Source: Parvularcula sp964219355
GTDB lineage: Bacteria; Pseudomonadota; Alphaproteobacteria; Caulobacterales; Parvularculaceae
Length of the DNA: 64,000 bases
Assembly: GCA_964219355.1 (NCBI GenBank)
Contig: CAXPOZ010000002.1
Span: 1-64,000, forward strand
Direction of reading: 5' to 3'
Positions within the stretch are counted from its first letter, which is position 1. Each line of letters starts with the position of its first letter. The notes under the pieces are model-generated. The model was not told the DNA's origin and ran no database searches. It saw only the letters and a list, made by a program, of their open reading frames with translations. The position numbers and the translations under genes are program-made. Shown one piece after another: positions 43,765 to 52,895 of the stretch.

Positions 43765-44226
43765 CTACCGCCGACGCGCGGCGAAGAACTCTTTTAATAG
43801 TCTGCCACATTCTTCTGCCATCAAACCTGCCGTCACCTCCGGCCGGTGATGAAGGGTCGGCTGCTCGAAGAGTTTCGGCCCATGCGCAATCGCGCCGCCC
43901 TTGGGATCGCTCGCGCCATAGACCAGATGCCCGATCCGCGCGTGGGAGATCGCGCCCGCGCACATTGCGCAGGGCTCCAGTGTGACGATCAGTGTACAGC
44001 CCATCAGGCGGTAATTGCCCAGATACTCAGCTGCAGCCCTGAGCGCGATGATTTCCGCATGGGCGGTCGGGTCATCCCGCTCAATGGGGCCGTTGCGCCC
44101 CTCCGCGATCATCTTGCCCGAGGGGTCCAGCACCACCGCGCCGACCGGCACCTCGCCATGCCCCGCCGCCAGCCGGGCAAGGCCAAGCGCGTGGAGCATC
44201 CAGTGGGTCCAGCGTTCCTCTGTCAT
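43765..44226 (-). CDS. tadA: tRNA-adenosine deaminase (nucleoside deaminase)
   Basis: A 153-residue zinc deaminase that makes inosine at position 34 of tRNA-Arg(ACG). The zinc and catalytic residues are His56 and Glu58 (HAEIIAL) and Cys86 and Cys89 (EPCAMC). GEVPVGAV and LVYGASDPKGG are typical of TadA. It is divergent from the cupin gene. Confidence 0.95.
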   Translation of the reverse strand: MTEERWTHWMLHALGLARLAAGHGEVPVGAVVLDPSGKMIAEGRNGPIERDDPTAHAEIIALRAAAEYLGNYRLMGCTLIVTLEPCAMCAGAISHARIGHLVYGASDPKGGAIAHGPKLFEQPTLHHRPEVTAGLMAEECGRLLKEFFAARRR

Positions 44227-44281
44227 GGGGCCATGCTATAGGAAGTTCTGATCATCTCAGCCACCCCGTGGAGACGCCGCC

Positions 44282-44647
44282 ATGATCCCTCCCATTAACC
44301 TGATCGATGCCTTCGACCGCGTCACAGATTACTGGTCGCCGAAGGTGATCGGCGAGGTGAATGACCAGCTCCTGAAAGTCGCCAAGCTCAAGGGCGAGCT
44401 CGTCTGGCACGCCCATGATGGGGAGGATGAGCTCTTCCACATCGTCAAAGGCAAGTTGCGGATGGAGTTCGAGGATCACGCAGTTGACCTCAAGGAAGGG
44501 GACATCCTGACGATCCCCAAAGGCGTCATGCATAATCCGGTGGCGGAGGAAGAATGCTGGGTGCTGCTCGTTGAGCCCGCCTCGACCAAGCACACGGGCG
44601 ATGAGGTCACAGATAGGACCCGTTCCCTCGAAGAGCAGATGAGCTGA
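44282..44647 (+). CDS. Cupin-domain protein
   Basis: A 121-residue single cupin. The metal-binding motif is VWHAHDGEDELFHIVKG (residues 41-57, two His and one Glu) and the second motif is IPKGVMHNPVAEEE near residue 79. Such small cupins are often mannose-6-phosphate isomerase-like or unknown. It ends 14 bases before a bidirectional terminator shared with putP. Confidence 0.85.
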   Translation: MIPPINLIDAFDRVTDYWSPKVIGEVNDQLLKVAKLKGELVWHAHDGEDELFHIVKGKLRMEFEDHAVDLKEGDILTIPKGVMHNPVAEEECWVLLVEPASTKHTGDEVTDRTRSLEEQMS

Positions 44648-44661
44648 ATTCCGCGCACAAA

Positions 44662-44687
44662 AAAGGGCAGGCCGTAGCCTGCCCTTT
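44662..44687. terminator. Bidirectional terminator between the cupin and putP genes
   Basis: AAAGGGCAGGC pairs perfectly with GCCTGCCCTTT over a CGTA tetraloop. A six-base A-run before it gives a T-run on the minus strand, so it terminates putP best. Confidence 0.9.
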
Positions 44688-44705
44688 CTGGATTTGTTGG
44701 ACTGA

Positions 44706-46256
44706 TCAGCTCTTCATCTGGCCGTCGACAACGTCATGTGTCTCAAGCACGCTCGGCTTGGGCTGGGTGAAGAGGCTGACGACGAAAACCGTCAGCCAGC
44801 AGAGGATAAAGCCCGGCACGATGGAATAAAGATCGGCCAGTGCGCCTGAGATCAGGCCCGTATAGGTCCAGATGATCACGGTGGCCGCGCCGACCAGCAT
44901 GCCGAGGAAGGCCGCCGGCATGGTCATCTTCTTCCAGTGCAGGCTGAGGATGATGACCGGCCCGAAGGCGGCGCCGAACCCGGCCCACGCGTTGGCGACC
45001 AGATCTAGCACGCTCGAATCCGGGTTCCGGGCTAGGAAGATCGCGACGAGCGCAACGATCACAACACAGATCCGGCCGACCATCACGCTTTCCTTGTCAG
45101 ACGCATTGCGGCGCAGGAACAGCTTGTAGAAATCTTCCGTCAGCGAACTGGAGGCAACGAGAAGCTGCGAGGAAATCGTCGACATGATCGCGGCGAGGAT
45201 CGCGGCCAGCAGGAAGCCGGCAATCAGCGGGTGGAAGAGGATCTGGCTGAGCGCGATAAAGATTGTCTCTTTATCAAAGAGGCCGTCTTCATTGAGATAT
45301 TCCGTCGGCACGCCATTCTGGATGACGTAAGCCGCACCGATGATCCCGGTGGAGACAGAGCCGATCAGCGCAATGACCATCCAGCCCATGCCGATATTGC
45401 GCGCCATCGGCACGTCTTTGACGGAACGGATCGCCATGAAGCGCACGATGATGTGTGGCTGGCCAAAATAGCCAAGGCCCCATGCCAGAAGGGAGATGGT
45501 GCCGATCACGGTCGCGCCGCTGAAGAGGTTCATCGACAGATTGTCGAGCGAGCCTTCGACCTTCGCCGAGTCCGCCGGGTTCACCGACGCGAAAATCTCG
45601 TTGAGATTCACATTGTCGCCAAGCTGGGTGAACGCGATCACCGGCACCAGGATCAGGGCGACGAACATGATGCAGCCCTGCACGAAGTCCGTCATCGAGA
45701 CCGCAAGGAAACCGCCCACAAAGGTATAGACCATGACCACCCCCGCGGTGATCCACAGGCCCGTCATGTAGTCCTGACCAAAGGCGCTTTCGAAGAGTTT
45801 GCCGCCGCCGACGAGGGTCGCAGAGACATAGACGGTGAAGAAGACAACGATCACAATCGACGAGAAGACCCGCAGGAGATGCGTGTGGTCATCGAACCGT
45901 TTGCCGAAATAGTCGGGGATCGTCAGCGCGTCTTTCGCGGTCTCGGTATAGACCCGGAGGCGCGGCGCAACGACGAGATAGTTGCAGAGCGCGCCCACTG
46001 TCAGACCGATCGCGATCCATGCGGCGGGCAGGCCTGAGAGGAAGGCAGCGCCCGGCAGGCCGAGCAGCATCCAGCCTGACATATCTGATGCGCCCGCCGA
46101 CAGCGATGTCACCGCGGGGCCGAGTTTCCGGCCACCCAGCATGTATTCAGAGCTGTCGCTGGTGGATGTCTTGTACCCGTAAAAGCCGATGGCGAGCATC
46201 AGCAGGAAATAGAGGGCGAGTGAAATATACTGGCCATTCTGGATAAGGAAATCCAT
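44706..46256 (-). CDS. putP: Sodium/proline symporter
   Basis: A 516-residue sodium:solute symporter with about 13 helices. PutP features are ARKLGP-type start context GGRKLGPAVTSLSAGASDMSGW (read around residues 35-56), the sodium-binding SASDMSGW-like segment, and GLGYFGQPHIIVRFMA near 240. AILAAIMSTISSQLLVASSSL near 345 holds the conserved sodium-site serines. It imports proline, as nutrient or osmoprotectant. The start is the ATG at 46256. putA is not in the window. Confidence 0.93.
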   Translation of the reverse strand: MDFLIQNGQYISLALYFLLMLAIGFYGYKTSTSDSSEYMLGGRKLGPAVTSLSAGASDMSGWMLLGLPGAAFLSGLPAAWIAIGLTVGALCNYLVVAPRLRVYTETAKDALTIPDYFGKRFDDHTHLLRVFSSIVIVVFFTVYVSATLVGGGKLFESAFGQDYMTGLWITAGVVMVYTFVGGFLAVSMTDFVQGCIMFVALILVPVIAFTQLGDNVNLNEIFASVNPADSAKVEGSLDNLSMNLFSGATVIGTISLLAWGLGYFGQPHIIVRFMAIRSVKDVPMARNIGMGWMVIALIGSVSTGIIGAAYVIQNGVPTEYLNEDGLFDKETIFIALSQILFHPLIAGFLLAAILAAIMSTISSQLLVASSSLTEDFYKLFLRRNASDKESVMVGRICVVIVALVAIFLARNPDSSVLDLVANAWAGFGAAFGPVIILSLHWKKMTMPAAFLGMLVGAATVIIWTYTGLISGALADLYSIVPGFILCWLTVFVVSLFTQPKPSVLETHDVVDGQMKS

Positions 46257-46398
46257 GGAACCCCGTCGTTTTTGCTTCTGGGTAAGCATGGGCTAGCGAG
46301 CCTGTGCGGCGAGAGCAACCGTAGCGCTTGCGAGCAAGGCTTGCGCGCGCCGCCCCTTGCAGCGCACAAGGGCAACCGGGAACAGGGGTTCTGACCAG

Positions 46399-48507
46399 AT
46401 GAGCGACGCGCGATTTACCCGGAAACTCGCGGCCATCATGGCTGTGGATGTCGTCCGCTATTCGGCGCTGGTCGAAAAGGACGAAGAGAGTGCGCTTGCG
46501 GCAGTCGACCGGGCGCGGACCCTGATCTCGGATATCATTACCTCGCATGGCGGGCGGATCTTCAACCATGCCGGTGACGGTGTGATGGTCGAAATGCCGA
46601 GCGTCATCGAAGGAGTGAAGGCGGCTTTTGAGATCCACAAGGCGCTCGAAGCCGACGATTCTGATCTGCCCAGACTGAAAGTCCGCATCGGCGTCAATCT
46701 CGGCGATGTCATGTCGCGGGAGGGCGGCGACCTTGTCGGCCATGGCGTCAATATCGCCTCGCGGCTCGAGAGTATCGCTAAGCCCGGCGAAACAGTGATC
46801 TCGCAAGCCGTTTATGAGCAGCTTCGCGGCACGATGGAGGCCCTGTTCGAGGCGGCAGGCTATGAGCGGCTGAAGAACATCTCCTCGCCGGTCGCGGTCT
46901 ATCGCGCCACACAGGAAGGCGCGCCGCGCCGGATCTGGCGGCTGGGGCGCACCCGCTCCAGCCTGCAAAAGCGCTGGGTCGTAGCCCTTGGCGCACTGGC
47001 CATTGTCTCGGTCGGGCTCATCGCGGGGCTTCTCTGGCCGCGCGGCAGTGAGCCCGTGATCGATGGCCGCGCCATCGCTGTCCTGCCTTTCACCAATGCG
47101 GGGGATGCGGACAGTGAGTTCTTCTCCGATGGGGTGACCGAGGAAATTCTCGCGCTTCTCGTCCGGCTCGACGATGTAAAGGTCATCGCGCGGGCGTCGT
47201 CCTTTCAGTATCGGGAGGAGGCGCCGGATCTAAAAGCGATCCGCCGGACCCTTGGCGTCAGCCACGTCCTCGAGGGCAGCGTCCGGCGCAGCGATGACCG
47301 CGTTCGCGTCACGGTCAGCCTTGTCGATACGGCGGCGAACCAGCGGCTCTGGGCGGATAGTTATGAACGTCAGCTTACGGACATTTTCGCGATCCAGCGG
47401 GATATCGCCGAGAATGTCGCGGACGCGATGAAGGTCCAGCTCTTGGGTGTGGAAGAACTGCCGCAAGACAGGCCGATCGATCCTGAAACCTATGAGCTAT
47501 ACTTACGCGGGCGTTCATTGTTGGCCCAGCGCGGCGCGGCGATCCCGCAGGCGATTGCCGCGTTTGAGCAGGTCACGGCGCGAAGCCCTGACTTTGCCGA
47601 TGGCTGGGCGGCGCTGGCGATGGCGCTGCATGTCTATCCCGGCCACTCAACGACCCCTTATGCGCAGATCGAGGATCAGGCGCGGGCCGCGGCGTCTCGC
47701 GCTCTGGCTCTTACGCCCGCCCATCCGGAAGCGCTGGCCGTCAGGGGCGTGCAGGCCCGCCGCGATCATCAATGGCAGCAGGCGGAGCAATCCTTCCTTG
47801 CCGCCCTCGACAGCGACCCCAGCAATGTGACGGCATGGTTCTGGTATGGCGAATTCCTGCTCAGCGTCGGACGGGCACAGGACGGTGTCGAGGCGCTCAG
47901 TGAGGCGGCAAAGCTCGATCCGCTCTCGCCGATCATGCTGGCGGGGACGGGCTGGGGGCAATTCTTCCTCGGCAACACGGAAGCCGCGGACAAGGCCTTT
48001 ACCTCGGCGTGGAATGATTACGGCCTCCGGGCACGGAATGTCTGGGAGGGGCTTTATTCTGTCGCCCTCCAGGAAAAAGACTATGACCGTGCCCGTGCGC
48101 TGGTTGCGGAGATGCCGGGCCGCGCTGATCTTAGAGCCCTGCATGAGCCTTTCATTGCGGCGCTGGAGAATCCCGGTCCCGCCACACAAAGCATGATGAA
48201 GGGCGCCTTTGATCTTCTGGGGCCGGAACGCTTGCCTTATTACTATCCGCTCGAAGGCTATTCCCGGATGGGGCTTGATGATGAGGCGGTGACCGTCACG
48301 CTGGCCGCCGCCAAGGCCGGGCGGGTCGATGAGACCCAGATCCTCTTTGCACCGGGAAAGGCGGGCGTGCGGGCGCATCCGGGCTTTGCCGAGATCGCCG
48401 AAGCCCTTGGCCTCATCGCCTATTGGCGGGAGGCGGGCGCCCCCGATTTCTGTGAAGACACGCCCAAGTCGGCGACCTGTCAGGCCCTGACCGCCAGCGG
48501 CAGTTAA
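46399..48507 (+). CDS. Class III adenylate/guanylate cyclase with membrane helix and TPR region
   Basis: A 702-residue protein. The cyclase domain (1-170) has both metal aspartates (Asp17 in AVDVVRYS and Asp60 in HAGDGVMVE) and the transition-state pair Asn118 and Arg122 (GVNIASRLE), so activity is expected. A transmembrane helix follows at 193-213, then a periplasmic or cytosolic TolB-like domain (IAVLPFTN, SDGVTEEI, ADSYERQLTDIFAIQ) and tetratricopeptide repeats (about 370-560). This layout is a widespread family in alphaproteobacteria. The signal sensed by the TPR half is unknown. Confidence 0.92.
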   Translation: MSDARFTRKLAAIMAVDVVRYSALVEKDEESALAAVDRARTLISDIITSHGGRIFNHAGDGVMVEMPSVIEGVKAAFEIHKALEADDSDLPRLKVRIGVNLGDVMSREGGDLVGHGVNIASRLESIAKPGETVISQAVYEQLRGTMEALFEAAGYERLKNISSPVAVYRATQEGAPRRIWRLGRTRSSLQKRWVVALGALAIVSVGLIAGLLWPRGSEPVIDGRAIAVLPFTNAGDADSEFFSDGVTEEILALLVRLDDVKVIARASSFQYREEAPDLKAIRRTLGVSHVLEGSVRRSDDRVRVTVSLVDTAANQRLWADSYERQLTDIFAIQRDIAENVADAMKVQLLGVEELPQDRPIDPETYELYLRGRSLLAQRGAAIPQAIAAFEQVTARSPDFADGWAALAMALHVYPGHSTTPYAQIEDQARAAASRALALTPAHPEALAVRGVQARRDHQWQQAEQSFLAALDSDPSNVTAWFWYGEFLLSVGRAQDGVEALSEAAKLDPLSPIMLAGTGWGQFFLGNTEAADKAFTSAWNDYGLRARNVWEGLYSVALQEKDYDRARALVAEMPGRADLRALHEPFIAALENPGPATQSMMKGAFDLLGPERLPYYYPLEGYSRMGLDDEAVTVTLAAAKAGRVDETQILFAPGKAGVRAHPGFAEIAEALGLIAYWREAGAPDFCEDTPKSATCQALTASGS

Positions 48508-48553
48508 CCAGATCCCGTTATCCCCACTTGTTTTTCCTGCGTCGGGTGCTAAG

Positions 48554-48567
48554 ACTACAACTGTAGT
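48554..48567. promoter_or_regulatory. BlaI/CopY-type operator
   Basis: ACTACAACTGTAGT contains TACANNTGTA, the core bound by BlaI/MecI/CopY regulators, as an almost perfect dyad. It lies 21 bases before the GIN-domain gene and overlaps the likely transcription start. No blaI or blaR gene is in the window. Confidence 0.55.
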
Positions 48568-48588
48568 TGATAATGGGGAGACCCCAGA

Positions 48589-49647
48589 ATGCTTGTTTCC
48601 GCTCTCTTTTTAGGCGCCAGTGCCCTAGGGCTGGCTGCCCCCGTATCGTCCACTTCCGAAACCTTCTCCGGCGCTGACATGCTGGAGATCCGCGGCTTCG
48701 TCGGGACGGTCGAAATCAAGGAAGGCCGCACGCTGTCGGTCGAAGTGATGGGCGCCCCTGAAGGTGGCCCGCTTGAGATTTCACGCTCCGGCAGCAGCGT
48801 GCTCGTCGAGGGCGATGCGCGCGAGGTGAAAGAGCTTTACCGTCGCGGTGCTCCTTACCGCCGCAATGGCTGGGGCGGCGGCGATGACGCCATCGTCAAA
48901 TTCGGGGAGTTCCTTGAGGGCTATCCGGTGCTCTCGATCACCTTGCCGAAAGGCGCGGCGTTCAAACTCGACGAAGCGGCCCTGATCATCGAAGCCGATG
49001 TGAATTTCGGCGAACTGCACCTTCAGGGGATGCGCGAAGTCTACGGATCAATCGGCACGTCGACCTCGGCCTATGTCGGGATTGGCGGCATGGGCGAAAT
49101 TTCCGTCGGCGACGTCAAAAATGACCTCGAAATCGCCATTGGCGGCTCCGGAGATATCTATGCCGGCCGCAGCGGCAAAGCCTCGGTCAAAATCGGCGGT
49201 TCCGGCGATGTCGATCTCGGAGATGTCGACGGCTCGCTTGATATCCGCATCGGCGGCTCCGGCGATGTGGCCGCTGAAAACGTCAAAGGCGGCGTTTCTG
49301 TGAAGATCGGCGGCTCTGGTGATGTCGAAGTCGAAGAAGTCGGCGGCGGCATTAATGTCGCGATCAGTGGCTCAGGTGATTTCCATTCTGAAAGCATGAA
49401 TGGCGAGCTCATGGTCTCCATCAATGGCTCGGGCGATGTCGAAATCGAAGAGGGCAAAAGCTCGGCGACCGAAATCCGGATTTCGGGTAATGGCGATGTC
49501 TATTTTGGCGGTGTCGCCAATAATCCGGTCGTGAAGATCCACGGCGGCGGTGACGTCGAAATCGAGGATTATACCGGGAATGTCAGCGTCTCAGGCGACA
49601 AGGACGACGTCCGGATCGGTGACCTCACCTTTGAAAAAGACCGCTGA
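48589..49647 (+). CDS. Secreted GIN-domain (DUF2807-like) protein with GSGD repeats
   Basis: A 352-residue protein. The signal peptide is residues 1-17. The first half holds beta strands with LEIRGFVGTVEI and LSITLPKGAAF, the usual opening of putative auto-transporter adhesin head GIN domains. Residues about 182-335 form eight tandem repeats of 18-20 residues with the core IGGSGDV, for example IGGSGDVDLGDVDG and IGGSGDVAAENVKG, which should stack as a right-handed beta-helix. It is probably a surface or periplasmic protein. It stands behind a BlaI/CopY-type operator, which suggests stress-responsive expression. Confidence 0.85.
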   Translation: MLVSALFLGASALGLAAPVSSTSETFSGADMLEIRGFVGTVEIKEGRTLSVEVMGAPEGGPLEISRSGSSVLVEGDAREVKELYRRGAPYRRNGWGGGDDAIVKFGEFLEGYPVLSITLPKGAAFKLDEAALIIEADVNFGELHLQGMREVYGSIGTSTSAYVGIGGMGEISVGDVKNDLEIAIGGSGDIYAGRSGKASVKIGGSGDVDLGDVDGSLDIRIGGSGDVAAENVKGGVSVKIGGSGDVEVEEVGGGINVAISGSGDFHSESMNGELMVSINGSGDVEIEEGKSSATEIRISGNGDVYFGGVANNPVVKIHGGGDVEIEDYTGNVSVSGDKDDVRIGDLTFEKDR

Positions 49648-49667
49648 TCTTGAGGCGGAACAATAAG

Positions 49668-49690
49668 GAGGCTGCCGTTCAGGCAGCCTC
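49668..49690. terminator. Hairpin between convergent genes
   Basis: GAGGCTGCC pairs with GGCAGCCTC over a five-base loop. It overlaps the 3' end of coq4 and has no T-run on either strand, so termination is uncertain. Confidence 0.4.
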
Positions 49691-50452
49691 TGCCGTCGTC
49701 AGGGTTTGACGGTAATCCCGGTCGCGTGTGGCGGCCTTTTCCTTGATCGACAGATAGATCTCCGGACGGCCAATATTAAGCCGTTCCCGGACGGTCTCGA
49801 TCGGCAGGGGCAGAAGATCCTCCCAGCGCTGAAGCAGCAGGCGTTCGGTCGCAAGGCCGAGCTGGCCGCCTTCTTTGAGGGCCGCCCGCACGGGATATCC
49901 CTTGAAGACACTGATCGCCTTGAACTGGCCGAGCGCAACGATCAGCGCGAGTGCCCGGCTGCCTGAAATCCGGCGGGTAAAGGCAAGAAGGCACAGCTCC
50001 CCGATCATGTCCCGGCCATAACCGGTCAGCACATGAAGAAGGTCATGGGTATGACGTACACGGTAGAGAAATTTCTGCCGCTCTGGTCCCGCCTCGTCAA
50101 AGACTTCACCGCTGCCATCCATCTCCGTCTGGAAGCCTTCGGGCGACAGCCCTTCGCTCTCGACGAAATCGAGATAGGCCCGACCGAATGAATTCTCCGG
50201 CAGTTTTCGCAATGCATCGCGGTCAGAAAGAAGATCGCGCAGCTCACGGCCATTGGCGAGATACTCCGCCCCCATCGGATCGGATCTGAAGATCTGATAG
50301 GCGCGCTCAATCGTCGGGCCATCGAGCGACGAGGTCACCCGGTAAACCTGCGAGGTGTCTTCCTTGTTGTTGATCAGGCGCAAAGTCGCGGCCAGTGCCC
50401 GCAACGGATAAACGCGCGGCGTGAAAATCTCGAAGGTTTCGGGCTGGAACAT
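49679..50452 (-). CDS. coq4: COQ4 family ubiquinone biosynthesis protein
   Basis: A 257-residue protein with the COQ4 metal motif HDxxH-x11-E: THDLLHVLTGYGRDMIGELC near residue 133. Upstream it has NSFGRAYLDFV and the conserved RYRVRHTHD region. In eukaryotes COQ4 scaffolds the CoQ complex and acts in oxidative decarboxylation of the ring. The ATG at 50452 has AGGGAGGAG ten bases upstream; a start at 50503 is unlikely. It converges on the GIN-domain gene. Confidence 0.9.
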   Translation of the reverse strand: MFQPETFEIFTPRVYPLRALAATLRLINNKEDTSQVYRVTSSLDGPTIERAYQIFRSDPMGAEYLANGRELRDLLSDRDALRKLPENSFGRAYLDFVESEGLSPEGFQTEMDGSGEVFDEAGPERQKFLYRVRHTHDLLHVLTGYGRDMIGELCLLAFTRRISGSRALALIVALGQFKAISVFKGYPVRAALKEGGQLGLATERLLLQRWEDLLPLPIETVRERLNIGRPEIYLSIKEKAATRDRDYRQTLTTAEAA

Positions 50453-50605
50453 GAGTATCCAACTCCTCCCTTGCTCGTGTGAGCTTATCTTTTTCTTGCC
50501 CATAGCATGATGCGCAGGCGCGTGCCTATTCGCCCTGCATATGATGGTTATGCGGAGATGAAGTGTGCGGGTGACGGCTGGCCGGTTTCGGCGTAGGATT
50601 TGGCC

Positions 50606-50923
50606 ATGAAATCAATCGCTTTATCCCTGCTCCTGATGATGTCTCTTGCGGCTTGTGCTTCTCCACGCGTCGGGGTCGGTGTGGGGTATGGCATCGGCAA
50701 TGCGCGGGTCGGTGTCTCGTCCAGTGATTTGGGACGAACAGTGACGCCCGGCGTGGCGGTTGGCGGCGGGGCACTCTGGGGCTGGATGTCCGGCCCCTCG
50801 ATCCCGCTGCGTGGTGATGGCCTCCCGCCTCAGCAAAGCGGAGCGGTTGACCTTGCGCCCTCGTCCTCTAACACAGTGACGGGTGAAGCAGCGCCCGGGG
50901 TTTTGGCGGGTACGGACGAGTGA
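50606..50923 (+). CDS. Small lipoprotein
   Basis: A 105-residue protein with a lipobox LAAC; the lipid-modified cysteine is Cys17. The mature part is glycine- and valine-rich (VGVGVGYGIGNARVGV) and of low complexity. The function is unknown. Its stop overlaps the GTG of the next gene by four bases, so they are probably co-translated. Confidence 0.68.
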   Translation: MKSIALSLLLMMSLAACASPRVGVGVGYGIGNARVGVSSSDLGRTVTPGVAVGGGALWGWMSGPSIPLRGDGLPPQQSGAVDLAPSSSNTVTGEAAPGVLAGTDE

Positions 50924-51603
50924 GCGGCCACACATTGCAGATTGACCGCATCGGCTATGAAGAACAGCCGGTCATCCATGTTGATAACGCCTTTCCGGAT
51001 CCGGAACAGCTGGTCGAGATGGCCACCAACAGCACGTTCGATCTCGAAAGCGCCTATTATCCGGGGGTCCGCGCACCGGCACCAAAGGGGTATCTCGAAT
51101 CCGTTCGTGATGCGATTGCCTCGGTCGGTCCTGAGGCTTTCGGCTGGCAGGGGGGAAAGCTCTCCGTTCACGAAGGGTATTTCTCCATCGTGACCAAGTC
51201 GCCCGAGGAACTGATGCCGATCCAGTGTATTCCGCATTATGACGGCACGGACACCGGCATCATCGCGGTGCTGCATTATCTCTGCCCGCCTGGGCATGGC
51301 GGGACCGCCTTCTACCGCCACCGGACGACAGGATTTGAGACGATCACGGAGGGCCGCCAGCCTTCCTACAAGGCTTCATTAGAAGCCGATGCCAAGCGTG
51401 AGGGGATGCCGCAGCATGACTATATCCGCGGCTCATCCGCGATGTTCGAACAGACAGCCGCTTATGAGGCGCGCTTTAACCGGCTCCTCGCTTATCGCGG
51501 CTGTTCGCTGCATTCCGGGATGATCCCAGAGAACCCTGTCCTGTCGGATAATCCGCGTGAGGGCCGACTGACCCTCAACACTTTCCTGCTCTATGAGGGC
51601 TAA
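50920..51603 (+). CDS. DUF6445 family protein, probable iron(II)/2-oxoglutarate oxygenase fold
   Basis: A 227-residue protein starting with GTG at 50920. A possible metal triad is HYDGTD near residue 107 and the late His in CSLHSGM, with RLTLNTFLLY near the end where these folds place the 2-oxoglutarate-binding Arg. The pattern fits DUF6445, often found near TonB receptors or tryptophan-halogenase-like genes; here its neighbour is a lipoprotein. The substrate is unknown, and the oxygenase role is inference. Confidence 0.78.
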   Translation: MSGHTLQIDRIGYEEQPVIHVDNAFPDPEQLVEMATNSTFDLESAYYPGVRAPAPKGYLESVRDAIASVGPEAFGWQGGKLSVHEGYFSIVTKSPEELMPIQCIPHYDGTDTGIIAVLHYLCPPGHGGTAFYRHRTTGFETITEGRQPSYKASLEADAKREGMPQHDYIRGSSAMFEQTAAYEARFNRLLAYRGCSLHSGMIPENPVLSDNPREGRLTLNTFLLYEG

Positions 51604-51609
51604 GCGTCT

Positions 51610-52143
51610 TTAAAAGTGACGCTGAAAGGCGAGGGTGAAGGCACGGGCCTCGATATCCTTGAGATCGTAATGGGTAAATTCCGTGCGGATACCATTCCGA
51701 GTCTCACCAAGGCGCCAGCGGAGCCCGCCACCATAGCCAATCCCTTGGAACGTATCCTCTGACACGGTTTCCATGCCAAAGGCTTCGACCGTGAATTCCG
51801 CATCGGCATAGACATAGCCGGCGCGGCCATAGACCGTGACCTGCTCCGTCAACGGATAACGCGCGACCCCATACGCGCCGAGTGTTACGGTCGTCTTCAC
51901 CTCAGCGGAGAGGATGTCATTGCTGTTCTCTTCAGGGAAGGAGACGATGCCGATCTCGGCTTCGGCGCCGAAATATTTCGTCGCGTTCCAGCCGACATGG
52001 CTGATCACGCTGTTCGACGTGGTCTCAAACCCGAAATCATCATCGGTCAGGAAGGTGACATGCGCATAGCCGACATCGGCATAGATGGCCTCATCTTGGG
52101 CAACGGCATTGAGAGAGAAGAGGGCGGCGGCGAGATCAAGCAT
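51610..52143 (-). CDS. Outer-membrane beta-barrel protein
   Basis: A 177-residue protein with a short signal peptide (1-15, cleavage near AVAQ-DE). The mature part is an eight-strand OmpA/OmpX-like barrel: YADVGYAHVTF, YFGAEAEIGI, VTVYGRAGYVYADAEF, GIGYGGGLRWRLG, and a final strand ending in phenylalanine (AFTLAFQRHF). The ATG at 52143 has GGAG five bases upstream. It converges on the DUF6445 gene with six bases between stops. Confidence 0.82.
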   Translation of the reverse strand: MLDLAAALFSLNAVAQDEAIYADVGYAHVTFLTDDDFGFETTSNSVISHVGWNATKYFGAEAEIGIVSFPEENSNDILSAEVKTTVTLGAYGVARYPLTEQVTVYGRAGYVYADAEFTVEAFGMETVSEDTFQGIGYGGGLRWRLGETRNGIRTEFTHYDLKDIEARAFTLAFQRHF

Positions 52144-52279
52144 CGGAACTCCGTACAGATTGAGCTGATGGGGCGCCTGTAAGCCGAAAAAACTAGACAC
52201 TGGTTAAATTCGCTACGCGAATACGGCATAATTCGCGCCAGCAGCAGGTCGTTTCTTCAATAGCGAAAGAGAGTGTGGA

Positions 52280-52801
52280 TCATTCCGCTTGGGGAAGGTG
52301 AGGCCGCAGACTCGCCGGTCGCACTCGCGCCCGTGCTTCGGGCCAGCCAAGCTCTTCGCAGGCTTGCGGCTCCATCGTGAATGCCAGATCCGTGATGAGC
52401 CATTTGTCCTCGGGCTTCATCAGCGTGAAGGCGTCAATACCGCAATGGACCCGCTCGCCATCGGCATAGATGACATAGGGTGTCCAGACATGGGCGAAGC
52501 GTTCGGCGCGGATCTGGACGACCGGATCCCAGTAAACTTCAGCAAACCGGCCTTCTTCGCCCTCAATCTGCGCGAGCCAGGCTTCGCGACTGAGCGGCAG
52601 AGATTTGCGGACCGGCGTATCCCTGCTTGCGTCCAGCGTCAGCGGCCAGAGCTGTACACTTTCAGCCAGCAGGGGCTCCATCCGGGCGGAATCCCCAGCA
52701 TAGAAAGCCTCGAACGTCGCATCGACGGTTGCGAGAACGGCTTCCTCCTCTGAACTCGGGCTGGTGAGAAGGAGGGCGGCGGCAAGGAGCATGTTGATCA
52801 T
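52280..52801 (-). CDS. Secreted SnoaL/NTF2-like protein
   Basis: A 173-residue protein. The signal-like N terminus is about 15 residues. The rest is an NTF2-like fold: an opening helix VLATVDATFEAFYAGDSARM, then beta strands with HVWTPYVIYADGERVHCGIDAF and KWLITDLAFTME. Such domains bind or isomerise small molecules, or act as folding partners. It is divergent from groES. The function is unknown. Confidence 0.7.
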   Translation of the reverse strand: MINMLLAAALLLTSPSSEEEAVLATVDATFEAFYAGDSARMEPLLAESVQLWPLTLDASRDTPVRKSLPLSREAWLAQIEGEEGRFAEVYWDPVVQIRAERFAHVWTPYVIYADGERVHCGIDAFTLMKPEDKWLITDLAFTMEPQACEELGWPEARARVRPASLRPHLPQAE

Positions 52802-52859
52802 CCCTCCTGCTTACGCCGCCACATCCGCTGAAGATAAGTTTTTTTGCGGTTCTCCGGCC

Positions 52860-52887
52860 TTGACGGACCCCGTCGCCGATCTTAATT
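52860..52887 (+). promoter_or_regulatory. groESL promoter
   Basis: TTGACG and TTAATT are 16 bases apart, directly upstream of the CIRCE element. Confidence 0.55.
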
Positions 52888-52895
52888 CCCCGCCA

